A stretch of DNA of 11,235 nt from assembly GCA_035333525.1 (NCBI GenBank), contig DAOQQF010000034.1, forward strand, positions 1 to 11,235, read 5' to 3'. Positions 1-8,389 of the stretch are shown in pieces. Made by a program: the position numbers and the translations under genes. The notes under the pieces were generated by a model. It was not told the origin of the DNA and did no database searches. It saw only the letters and a program-made list of their open reading frames with translations. Numbering within the stretch: the first letter of the stretch is position 1; every line of letters starts with the position of its first letter. The DNA comes from CALMFT01 sp035333525. Lineage in GTDB: Bacteria > Patescibacteriota > Gracilibacteria > Absconditabacterales > Absconditicoccaceae.

Positions 1-1
1 C

Positions 2-52
2 TGTTATTGATGTATGTAGATGTTATTATTAGTATCTTAAGTTAGCAACACC
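2..52 (+). repeat. Left copy of 51-bp terminal inverted repeat
   Basis: These 51 bases are the exact reverse complement of the last 51 bases of the window (11185-11235). The match stops sharply at base 53 (C here, A at the equivalent place on the other end). Reading inward, one frame running from base 1 is open up to a TAG at 43-45, so the repeat could be the 3' end of a multicopy gene, but the open stretch is too short to prove it. It could be the edge of a repeated element at which assembly stopped, or a true terminal repeat. Confidence 0.9.
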
Positions 53-80
53 CTTTTTTGTTTGATTGTATTTGTGTTTT

Positions 81-106
81 ATCTGGTATTTGTATCAGGT
101 TTTTTT
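81..106 (+). terminator. Rho-independent terminator reading inward from the left end
   Basis: The arms ATCTGGTA (81-88) and TATCAGGT (93-100) pair over 8 positions, two of them G-U, around a TTTG loop. Seven T's follow (100-106). No gene inside the window lies upstream on this strand, so it probably ends a transcript entering through the left repeat. It also insulates the Nudix-ferredoxin gene that starts 40 bp later. Confidence 0.6.
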
Positions 107-145
107 ATACTTTGAGCGTTATTTATTCTTATTATTGTTATTTTC

Positions 146-925
146 ATGATAGAACGTATACTTCCTATGGGTTTGCTTTTGGATGAACAAGGACATATTT
201 TGATGCTTAAAAGAATTGATAGGCAGACACGAGAGCCTATCAAATGATGAGTACAGGAAGGAGAAACAGTAGAACAGGCTCTTTACCGTGAGCTAAAAGA
301 AGAGACATGAATAGACTCATCAATGATAACAAAATCGGTATTTCTATGAGTGTATGATAGAGCTCATTCGACTGAATGAAATACTGAAGATATTCTGACT
401 CATGTTCATGTATATATTGTATGAGTGCCTTGAGTCAAACCTGTTATTGCCATCAATAATGACCCAATATGAGGAGTAGATCATGACGATTATAGGCGAG
501 TTCATTCATGAGAACTAGAATTACTTCCGATCGACTTCAAGGATTTTTTTATGACCATACGACAGTCTATTAGTCATGAAGAGTATACCTGACATCCAGT
601 TACTCACGATCGTCAGGATTGAAAGGTTGTAATACGTGTTATTGATAGAGATGGACAGGATTTATGACTGTTCCCAGCCAGTAAACATGAAAGTATTTTG
701 GATACAGCTGAAAAACATAATATTGATATAGGGTATAGTTGTCGTAGTGGAGCTTGTTTTGCGTGTGCTTGTCATGTACAATCAGGTTATCCTCATATTG
801 ATATTGGAAAGTTTGGATATCCTTTGGTAGATGTTGATGAGTGAGACTGTCTTACTTGTATTTCAGGCATTAATGACGATGCTTGGGATTGACCCCAAAA
901 GGAGATCATTATCAAGAAATTTTAA
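146..925 (+). CDS. Nudix hydrolase fused to a C-terminal [2Fe-2S] ferredoxin domain
   Basis: 259 aa with TGA read as Gly. Residues 1 to about 150 form a Nudix domain. The Nudix box runs from G34 to I56 (GGVQEGET, then RELKEETGI) with all key residues, including Glu49, Glu52 and Glu53, which bind metal in this family. It hydrolyses nucleoside-diphosphate-linked substrates; the exact substrate cannot be read from sequence. Residues from about 165 to the end resemble a plant-type ferredoxin: C199-x4-C204-x2-C207 and a fourth Cys at 238 in CLTC. Of 25 glycines, 14 are TGA, two of them at the start of the Nudix box. CGA codons at residues 29 and 118 fall where related Nudix proteins have Trp (before EPIKGG and before VHSGEL). 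The ATG at 146 has no Shine-Dalgarno sequence. The next gene starts 18 bp downstream. Fusing a Nudix domain to a ferredoxin is unusual and suggests redox-coupled or redox-sensed nucleotide hydrolysis, which is inference. Confidence 0.85.
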
Positions 926-943
926 TTTTTTTGAACATATATT

Positions 944-2206
944 ATGACGCATAATATTTTGGAAAATAAAGAATCCATAACGCAAAATATTAAACAAAAG
1001 CTTTGATTTTTGAACCAAAAAGATAGTAGCCACAAGTTGAATCTATATCGTTTTTCTCATATTACTGCATTAAATAGACAACATATAATTGATCTATTTC
1101 AATCATCTTTTTATACTACTTATAAGGAATGCCTAGAAGACATTTTTCAGTTTAGTTTTGCAGATTATAATTGTTTGTTTGTGGAGCCTTGAACCAACTC
1201 TCAACATTCTGAAGAGATATTTATACATAAATTAAAAAAAGTATTTTCAATGATTCAAAAGACGAATATCGATACATCTGCTTCAGAAAAAATCATATTA
1301 CATCGAGCTGATTTTAGAGTAATTGATAGCAATTTTCAATGATTGATTAAGAAGTTTTTGATAGCATACGACCCTTCATTTGATCGTAAAAAGAATCGAA
1401 GTATGGTCTTGAATAGTTATCTCAAATCAAAAAATATTGATATTAATCTTTATTGACTAAGACTGAAGTCTCAAGTGTGACTTAAAAAACATCATATGAA
1501 AATGACTACAAAAAAAAAGATTTATTATTATATAACACACCCAGACCAATGTATGAGTTTGATACATAAAGTTGATATGTTGACTATCGGTGATAAAAAA
1601 TATTGTTATACTTTTATGATTCTCAAAGCCTTGTGATTGAGACATGATAGAATTATGAAAGAAAATGGGCAACAAATACGTCCTATAGATAAGTTAAAAC
1701 CATTATTGGATCAGTATAATATTGTTGTTCTTTCTTTTGGTGAATATAATAGTATAAAATATGAGTTACTCATTGAATCATTTAAACAAAAGATACTTCC
1801 TTATGTACAACAGCGATCTTTAACTACTTTATCTAACTTTGATCATTGATTATATGTGCATATCAAAAAACACTTTCAATGAGATTGGTTGAGATTCTTA
1901 TATACTTATTTTGAGTGAGAGTATATCAAAAAATTTAAATTTAATACATGAAGTAATATCCTTGGCAATCATCAACTACCAAATAAGAATAACAATCTTA
2001 TATTTATAGATGATGGATTTACTCCAGAAGAAGAATATATTTTCAAAGAAAAACACCAAATTTTAGATAGCGTTGTGTGTTGTTTGGATGAAGAAGAAAA
2101 AAAAATAATTGAGTTGTTTCAATCATGAGTATTAGAACTATTACCTCATATATTAATTGATAAATTAAGATCCAAACTCAGACATAAATGAGTCTATTCT
2201 GAATAG
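944..2206 (+). CDS. Hypothetical protein, 420 aa, lysine-rich, no recognised family
   Basis: I do not recognise this protein. With TGA as Gly the frame is open for 420 codons to a TAG; 12 of its 17 glycines are TGA, so it clearly uses the same code. It looks soluble, with no signal peptide or membrane helix, is rich in Lys, Ile, Phe and Tyr, and has a basic middle (KSQVGLKKHHMKMTTKKK, about residues 177-194). The C-terminal third is acidic then basic (EEEEYIF, LDEEEKKIIELF, DKLRSKLRHK) and probably helical. The end faintly resembles a helix-turn-helix region but I would not call it one. It visibly uses more A/T than its neighbours, as lineage-specific genes often do. It starts 18 bp after the Nudix-ferredoxin gene, so the two are probably co-transcribed, and it ends at a terminator. 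Confidence 0.75.
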
Positions 2207-2232
2207 TATCATAATTGTTCTTTTTAAGAATG

Positions 2233-2264
2233 ATACACTATCATTTATGATAGTATATTTTTTT
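2233..2264 (+). terminator. Terminator between convergent genes, overlapping the stop of the PrgI-like gene
   Basis: A 12-position stem (2233-2244 with 2247-2258, one C-A mismatch on the + strand that becomes G-U on the - strand) is followed by a run of seven T's (2258-2264). It ends the + strand transcript of the 420-aa gene. The TAA of the convergent - strand gene (2245-2247) sits at the loop. The - strand side lacks a clean T run, so termination there may be weaker. A competing pairing exists between GTATCA just after 2204 and TGATAC at 2231-2236. Confidence 0.65.
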
Positions 2265-2688
2265 CACTTGCTGTTTTGATGTCATCTATTTTGAGAGTTT
2301 TTTGTTCTCATTGAATTTGTTCTGGGACATTGAGTTTGCTTTTTGCTAGGGCGATATCGATTGGATCAATGGGCGTAGTGTTTGCTTGATATTTTACTTT
2401 TTCATCCAAGATATAGGTTTGAATCATCTTTGCAATAAAAGGAATAAGTGTTAACTCTGAGACTTTGAAAAAGGCTATGACAATAAAAACGACAAAAATA
2501 GGCATAACTGCAACCAAGGCGATTCATTTACTAATACCGCTTTTTACCATTTGATTTCGTAATCACAGTCATAATGATACACCGAGTGCTATGATAAGTA
2601 ACTGAATCAAGGTTACACGAAAAGGTCCCACTTGAAATGAGATATTGAGCCATCATCCATCGATATGTTTTGGGAAAAATGTTTTCAT
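2245..2688 (-). CDS. Small two-helix membrane protein, PrgI-like candidate
   Basis: 147 aa. A short polar N-terminus is followed by two hydrophobic segments at about residues 26-43 (LIQLLIIALGVSLGLGL) and 57-75 (IALVAVMPIFVVFIVIAFF). An amphipathic stretch (FIAKMIQTYILDEKVKYQ) and a polar tail follow. This layout, with paired helices near the N-terminus and an aromatic stretch ending in Y-Q, is that of PrgI-family proteins, which accompany type IV secretion or pilus-like machinery in many CPR genomes. The assignment rests on architecture, not on a diagnostic motif, so an unrelated membrane protein is possible. It is the last gene of the six-gene - strand block, 23 bp after frr. Four glycines before residue 60 are TGA, and one CGA codon lies just after the first helix. 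Confidence 0.45.
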
Positions 2689-2711
2689 AATTGTTTATTG
2701 GTTTGAACCTT

Positions 2712-3269
2712 CTAAAGCCTCATCATCTCTTCTTGTTTACCTTTTACTTCATCATCTATTGTCTTATTGAACTCTTTAACCATTTCGTCAATCTTTTTTT
2801 CTCGAGCTCATTTATCGTTTTCAGAGATCTCTTTAGCTTCAAATTGTTTCTTGATATGATTGAGTTGATCATGTCTAAGATTTCTGACACTAATTTTAGC
2901 ATCTTCTCCGTATCATGAGGCTATTTTTGATAGCTGTTGTCTTCTTTCAGTAGTAAGAACTGGGAATTTGATCATCAGATGATCTCACATGTTGGTAGGA
3001 TTAAGACCCAAGTTTGCAACCTGAATTCATTTATCAATCGCACTCAATGCTGATTTATCTCGAGCTTCAACTCTCAGAGTTTGAGCATCTAGTACACTTA
3101 CACTTCCTAATCAGCTTATCTTCATATGTTGATCATATGATGGAACATAAACTTCTAAATTTTCGATAAGTTTTGGATTTGCTTTACCAACTTGTAAACT
3201 TGCAAATTGTTCTTCCAAAAAACGAAGTACCTTGGTGAGTTCAGTATGAAAAGAATGAGAGTCAAACAT
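2712..3269 (-). CDS. frr: Ribosome recycling factor
   Basis: 185 aa, the usual length of this factor, which with EF-G splits the post-termination ribosome in the cytoplasm. Family landmarks appear in order: QVGKANPKLIENLEV (about 26-40, the GRA region), a variable loop, VLDAQTLRVEA (59-69), DKSALSAIDKGIQ (71-83), the near-invariant LGLNP, LTTERRQQL and ISVRNLRHDQLNHIKK. Residue 70 is encoded by CGA (3060-3062). Nearly all homologues have Trp there (the WDKS motif), while the arginines of ERR and VRNLR use AGA; this is the clearest single sign that CGA means Trp in this organism. The Gly between E and D of the hinge region and several others are TGA. It lies between the Cys-containing unknown (57 bp upstream) and the PrgI-like gene. 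No Shine-Dalgarno motif precedes the ATG; the leader is nearly all A and T. Confidence 0.96.
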
Positions 3270-3326
3270 GGATATAAAAACTAAAAAAATAAAAAGTTAA
3301 AAATAAAAAGTTAACATATATAAAGA

Positions 3327-3749
3327 TTATCAAAGAGTTGCTTGTATAAAGGATTTTAATGTTGACCATCGTTTTTTTGGAGATCATAGAGATGGTTTTG
3401 GACAAACGTCACTTCAATTGACATGAAGAATAATTCCTATATCATTGGTGCGCACATTGGTAATTTGATATGAATCCCTATTTTTTATAGCTTCAAACAA
3501 TGATTGTGTAATATAAATTCAATTCATATCACTTGATGTATGACTTTTCCAACTACACGTACATGGCGGGTTTTTGGAATGATCTCCATGATTGAATCTA
3601 TCATGATTATCGTCCAAGATCTCTACAAAAGGATAGGTCATAATATCTTCAGGTATGCGCCTTTGATCCTCTAAATGATTAATATCTTCAGGTGTTAACT
3701 TTAGTTTGATGTGACCATAATTATTTTGTATGCAATATTCAAATTCCAT
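3327..3749 (-). CDS. Hypothetical protein, 140 aa, with Cys/His-containing middle
   Basis: Family not recognised. The N-terminal half is acidic (LTPEDINHLEDQRR, VEILDDNHD). The centre has HGDHSKNPPCTCSWKSH, with two cysteines one residue apart and several histidines, and a further Cys lies in DVCPKPS near residue 117. These could bind a metal, but three cysteines in this spacing do not match a known zinc finger. There are no membrane segments. The C-terminus reads KK-CGA-W-STLKSF, so if CGA is Trp the protein has a WW pair. It sits between mraY (31 bp upstream) and frr (57 bp downstream) on the same strand and is probably co-transcribed. The TAA at 3327 ends an open frame of 140 codons that contains four TGA glycines. 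Confidence 0.7.
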
Positions 3750-3780
3750 AATGTTTATTGATAGTAAAATAATAATTGAA

Positions 3781-4932
3781 CTATTTGATAAACTGATATA
3801 CCATCATAATGAGTACTGTCATACCAATAGCTCATTGTACAAGCCAAAACCTCATTACAATATTGGTTTCAGAGTATCATAATTTTTCAAAAAGATGATG
3901 CAGGGGAGCTATGAGAAAAAGTTTATGTTTAAATACTTTTTTTCGAAATATTTGGAGCATACTTGATCATACTTCGAGTCGGAATACTCCAAAGAGAATA
4001 AGAAAGGGAATAAGAAATCATATTTTGATAGAAATGAGATAGACAAGTGTTGAGATTAAACCTCATAATGCAAGTGATCAACTATCGCCCATAAAGATTT
4101 GAGCAGGATTAATATTGAATCGGAGATATCAGCATAGCATGCCTATAACAATTCCTATGACTGCAGTAGCCAGATATCGTCATAACCAAAAGGTAATCGA
4201 TCCAAAAATAGCTAATACAATAAGCATCATACCAGACATCAAGCCATCTAATCCGTCAGTAATATTGATTGCATTGGTTATACTTAGTGTCAAAAAGAAC
4301 GTAATCAATATATAGACGATAGAAAATTCAAAACTCATACTTCATAATTCGATAATCTGACGACCTGTATTGAGGATATAATTAATAGGTCGTAGATCGA
4401 TTGTGTTTACCCCTAATTTCAGATTGAACCAGTAGGATATAAAGAGCGCACAGCCAATCATGTAGATTAGTTTAAATTTTGCTCATAGTCAATTTGATTT
4501 GGTAAGTCCTTTGAGTTTGATGTAATCATCAATAAGTCATAAACATCCCATGCCAAAAAAAGCAAACAAGATGATATAGGTCTCTGATCTAGAGATTAGT
4601 GTATGATTGATATAACCCAACTTTGCTCCTATCCATGATCCTATGATCATAATTCCCATTACTATAAAAAAAACAATTCATCACATAGTTGGAGTTCCAT
4701 TTTTCTTTTTATGAAGTTCATTGAAAATAACTGCTTTGTCTCCGGTAACTGACTCTTCACGGTTAGTAATCCCAAGTTTCATTTTGCGTAACAGTGAAAT
4801 GACACTCGGATAAATAACCATAGTCAGAAGAAATGCTCCCAAGGAACAAATGATAATATAGTTGAGTTTTGATAACATGTGTGATGAAGAGATAATATCT
4901 TGATCACTATATGAGTTCAGTAATAACTTCAT
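3781..4932 (-). CDS. mraY: Phospho-N-acetylmuramoyl-pentapeptide-transferase
   Basis: 383 aa integral membrane enzyme that transfers phospho-MurNAc-pentapeptide to undecaprenyl phosphate, making lipid I for peptidoglycan. Visible motifs: GTPTMGG (79-85, both G's TGA), the aspartate pair in GLIDDYIKLK, NITDGLDGLMSG with D226, NPAQIFMGDSGSLALGG and APLHHLF, then VMRFW near the end. About ten hydrophobic segments fit the family. Residue 271 is CGA inside a FL-x-FN motif where E. coli MraY has Trp (FLWFN); four other CGA codons occur, one in QIF-x-KK. The catalytic and conserved sites look intact. The chosen ATG at 4932 overlaps the end of atpA by 26 bp. Met19 (codon at 4876-4878) is a realistic alternative start that removes the overlap and still precedes the first helix. 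Its presence implies that the cell makes its own lipid I. Confidence 0.96.
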
Positions 4933-6409
4933 TGATTAGTATCTTAATTTGATCTTCGATGTCAGATGAGAGTTCTTTTTTTGTATTCATGAGCTCACTC
5001 AATGAGCTATAGCTTGTATCTAATTTTTCAATAATTCTTAGTTCAACTTGTTTGATTTGTTCTGTTGTCAGATTATCGATATATCCATTGATTCCTCAAT
5101 ACATAATCACTGCTTGTTTATAAAACTCAAGCGGTTCTCAATGTGGTTGTTTGAGAAGTTCAACCAGTGCTTTTCCTCTTTCGATTTTTTTTCTTGTTGT
5201 GTCATCGAGATCTGAAGCAAACTGAGCAAATGCTTGAAGTTCACGAAAATAGGCTAGTTCCAATTTGAGTTTGGAGGCAACCTTCTTCACTAACTTGGTT
5301 TGGGCCGATCATCATACACGAGATACGGATAATCATACATTGACGGCTGGTCTAATACCCGCATTAAATAAATCTGTTTCCAAGAATATTTGACCGTCAG
5401 TAATAGAAATAACATTAGTAGGGATATATGCCGATATATCGTTTGCTTGAGTTTCAATGATAGGTAGAGCGGTACATGAACCAAGTCCATACTCTTCATT
5501 GAGTTTCGCTGATCTTTCAAGTAATTTTGAGTGAAGATAGAAAACATCTCATGGATATGCCTCTCTTCCCGGTGGTCTCCTAAGAAGAAGAGCTATTTCT
5601 CTATAAGCATTAGCGTGCTTCGTAAGATCATCATAGATAATCAGAGCATCTTGACCATTATACAAAAAATACTCTGCTAAGGTGATACCAACATAGGGTG
5701 CGATATACTGCATTACTGCAGGAGAACTTGCTGGTGCATTGACTATGATCGTATAATCCATAGCTCATTTGGTTTTTAGTTCTTCGACGATTCTTCTAAT
5801 TTTACTTTCTTTTTGTCCAATTGCTACGTAGATACATTTTACGTTTTCTTTTTTTTGATTCAAGATCGTATCAATTGCTATAGTTGTTTTACCCGTTTGT
5901 CTATCTCAGATTATCAATTCTCTTTGTCACTTTCCAATAGGGATCATACAATCAATTGCCTTGATACCAGTTTGGAGTGGCTGATGAACTGATTTACGAG
6001 TGATGACTCATGGAGCAATTCTTTCTACTGGGTAGATTTCTTTGCTTGTGATAGGTTCTCCACCATCAATAGGAGTTCCTAGACCATTGACTACTCTACC
6101 GAGATATTGCTCGCCAACGGGTATAGAAAAGACTTGACCAGTAGACTTTACGATCATGCCTTGTTTTATTTGATCAACTGGACCCAAGATTAAGGCTCAT
6201 ACTTGGTCTGTATCCAAGTCTAATACAAGACCTTGAAGTCCAGACTCAAATGATATAATCTCTGAAAATTTAACTTGATTGAGTCCGCTAATGAGCGCTA
6301 CACCATCTTTGACTTGGGTTACTGTTCACTTTGTATCTCGAGTATCGTGCAAATTTGTTTGATCAATACTTGATTGAATTTTGGATAAGAGTTCTTGGAC
6401 AATAGACAT
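4907..6409 (-). CDS. atpA: F1F0 ATP synthase subunit alpha
   Basis: 500 aa, close to the bacterial norm. It forms the non-catalytic nucleotide-binding part of the F1 hexamer on the cytoplasmic side of the membrane. Visible are the beta-barrel start (GTVTQVKDGVALISGL), LGRVVNGLGTPIDG, the Walker A motif GDRQTGKT (168-175, first Gly TGA), the block LRRPPGREAYPGDVFYLHSKLLERSAKL, and VGLSVSRVGGSAQ (357-369). That last motif carries the arginine finger R363, encoded by CGT, and three TGA glycines. All conserved arginines use AGA, AGG or CGT. It starts 104 bp after the RicT-like gene, and its end overlaps mraY. What is odd is the context: the other ATP synthase genes that normally flank atpA (delta upstream, gamma and beta downstream) are absent, so the operon has been broken up or the rest of the enzyme is elsewhere. 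Confidence 0.97.
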
Positions 6410-6513
6410 TGATAGAGTATGATAAAACAAATATAAATAATAGTGTTTTTTTATTCTTTTTTCTTGAAGAACACTCAAGATAGTGAATTTGACTCAATAT
6501 GCAAGAAAAAAAC

Positions 6514-7455
6514 TTACTCTTGAACGAGTTTTTTTGCTTCTTGTGCGGAGATGCCAAGTTGTTCTGCAACTGATTCGGATCTTTGAGCCTTTTGAATAAT
6601 GGTGACTACTGATTTGGGTGCGCGAAATATGAAGCCATCTTCTGTTTTTCAGACTATTTCTCATAAAATGGCGTTATGTCAGATACATCTTCATTGTTGG
6701 TTATTCCATGTAATGGTATCTCATTTTTTTGGATATCATGTTGTTTCTTCTAAATATCGATATCTTTCATATACAACACTGCATTTGAGTTTGCCACATC
6801 TGCCTTTGAGTTTTTCGATATCTCTTCATTCTAATGATTGCATAACTACATTTTCCATGTCGATAGTAGGCAATGCTCACATACTACAACATCACATTGG
6901 ACCACAACCACATTCGGTCAACCATTCTTTGGCTTGAGGATGGAGTCTAACCATATCTCTAGCTCCTACTTGATAAAAGAAAAAATTAAATGGAATAAGT
7001 GGACGAAACTCTTTGAGAAACTCTATGAAATTCAGTCTTTCTTCGCAATTAAAATAAAAGTAAGCTGTGGTTCCATTGATATCAGCTCTTACGCTAATGG
7101 GTTTAGCATTGGGGAACTGTTCTTTGAATTTTGATTTAAACAGTTCATAGTATGGTTGAACTTTTGCTTGAGATTCAATAAACTTTTGTTGTTCATCTTC
7201 TCTGGGTCTACGCACAAATTGTCACTCTTTGTATACGTCACACACGTAGCCGATGTTGTGTCCCAGCATATATTTTATTTTATTATCTTCGCTAATACTA
7301 TAGATAATCTGATCACCTGGTTTGAACTCATTGACCGATTGATCAGATTTGAGTTGTACCAATACGGGTTTGATAGTTAGTCGATCTAGAACGTAAAGCA
7401 TAGTATATAATAAGTGAGCTAAATTGTTTCTATTGTAATTTTGTTGGTAATGCAT
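6514..7455 (-). CDS. PSP1-domain protein, RicT/YaaT-like
   Basis: 313 aa. The PSP1 core is clear: NGTTAYFYFNCEERLNFIEF, then YQVGARDMVRL, a cysteine-rich segment CGCGPMGCC (182-190), and GRCGKLKC (218-225) followed by YERY and PKKGD. In Firmicutes RicT forms a complex with RicA and RicF that carries Fe-S clusters and influences RNase Y-dependent RNA maturation. The cysteines here (182, 184, 189, 190, 220, 225) are suitable cluster ligands, but the role in this lineage is unknown. Standard translation breaks the gene into three parts at TGA codons, including one in GPM-G-CC. After the PSP1 domain comes a tail ending in SESVAEQLGISAQEAKKLVQE, which looks like a small helical domain. It is the first gene of the - strand block and diverges from the pseudouridine synthase across a 93-bp spacer. 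Confidence 0.85.
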
Positions 7456-7486
7456 ACAAGAGTAAGTATTTTATTTAGGAAGTGCT

Positions 7487-7495
7487 TGATATAAT
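7487..7495 (+). promoter_or_regulatory. Extended -10 candidate for the pseudouridine synthase
   Basis: TGATATAAT contains the consensus TG-n-TATAAT in the 93-bp divergent spacer between the RicT-like gene and the + strand pseudouridine synthase, 54 bp before its ATG. No good -35 lies 17 bp upstream, which an extended -10 can tolerate. A promoter for the leftward six-gene block must also lie in this spacer but I cannot place it. Confidence 0.4.
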
Positions 7496-7548
7496 ACTTT
7501 GTGTAGTATGATATTTTTTATTTTTTTTATCTTGTGTGATAAACGATC

Positions 7549-8316
7549 ATGTCTGTATGAAAAACTCCGCCTATGAGATTGGACAGGTATTGCTCAATGA
7601 TTGGTATTGGGTCGAGATCAGATGTTGCTACATGGTGTAAAACTGGTTCTATCACTGTTGATAATCAGATTATAAAATATCCTGATATGAAGACACCACG
7701 ATGATCAGTTATTTCAATTACTACTCCCTATTGATGAATTATTGCTTTTGAGTGTAAACAAGCGGTAACGGTTTTACTTCATAAACCAACCTGATATGTG
7801 TGTAGTAATTTGGATGAAGGAGGCCACATGAGTTATTCCAATTTACTCAAAAATTGTCCTTATCGAAAATCGCTTCAAGTAGCGGGTAGACTTGACCAAG
7901 ATACAACTTGATTGGTTATTTGTACCAATGATGGCGATCTGAATCACCGTATTATCTCTCCCAAACATAAGTTGCCTAAAACATATATTGTTACTTGTCT
8001 TCATCCTCTGACTGATGATATGAAAGATAAGCTGATATGATGAGTAGAGTTGGATGATGGTTATCAGACACTACCTGCAAAGATTGATACTATTCCGGAT
8101 GAATGGCTAGTAAGTACACCATGGTCTGAGGAAGAACTGAGTCGTATGTTTGCTCTTACCATCATAGAAGGCAAATACCATCAAGTAAAAAGAATGCTCC
8201 AAGCTGTAGGTAACCAAGTGATAGCTCTTCATAGATGGTCGGTGTGACCTTGGAGTGTATCCTGACTTGGATTGGGAGAGTGGAGATATATTGATGAAGC
8301 TGATAGTCTATTTTAA
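7549..8316 (+). CDS. RsuA-family rRNA pseudouridine synthase
   Basis: 255 aa, the RsuA/RluB/RluE/RluF type, which converts specific uridines in rRNA to pseudouridine. The N-terminus resembles an S4 RNA-binding domain (PMRLDRYCSMIGIGSRSDV, then GSITVDNQ). The catalytic domain has LLHKPTGYVCSN, then AGRLDQDTTGLVICTNDG with catalytic Asp116, KTYIV, IIEGKYHQVKRMLQAVGNQV, LHRWSVGPWSV and a closing GEWR. RsuA members acting on the small subunit are the nearest in style, but the exact rRNA position cannot be told from sequence. Conserved arginines are AGA and the conserved Trp of GEWR is TGG, so TGG remains Trp. Two CGA codons occur at non-conserved sites. The TAA just upstream of 7549 excludes an earlier start. 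Confidence 0.92.
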
Positions 8317-8339
8317 TTTGCATTTTGGGATTGTTTTCA

Positions 8340-8357
8340 GTATTATCGAGATAATAC
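8340..8357. repeat. Perfect short inverted repeat before the pilin-like gene
   Basis: GTATTAT (8340-8346) and ATAATAC (8351-8357) pair perfectly around CGAG, in the 73-bp gap between the pseudouridine synthase and the pilin-like gene. No T run follows, so it is a poor terminator. Its position 33 bp before the ATG would suit an operator or a 5' leader hairpin. Chance is possible in DNA this rich in A and T. Confidence 0.4.
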
Positions 8358-8389
8358 ATAAATAACTCTGTTTTAATTCTCTCTATCTC

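Noticed and set aside
1457..1675. Open - strand frame inside the 420-aa gene
   Set aside because: The + strand frame is open for 420 codons with consistent TGA-Gly use; the short antisense frame has no start context or recognisable domain.
146..2206. Genes broken by many stops, suggesting pseudogenes
   Set aside because: All apparent internal stops are TGA, at conserved Gly positions, with no frameshifts; this is an alternative code, not decay.
3781..4932. TGA read as tryptophan (Mycoplasma-type code) or selenocysteine
   Set aside because: TGA falls at conserved glycines such as GTPTMGG and VSRVGG, and it is far too frequent and lacks the downstream hairpins expected for selenocysteine.
6410..6513. 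Terminator between the RicT-like gene and atpA
   Set aside because: Only a 5-bp stem (CTTGA/TCAAG) is present and it is followed by A's, not T's, on the transcribed strand, so read-through is likely.
6599..7380. Open + strand frames opposite the RicT-like gene
   Set aside because: They lie antisense to a gene with a clear PSP1 domain, show no family features, and exist only because of biased codon use on the other strand.
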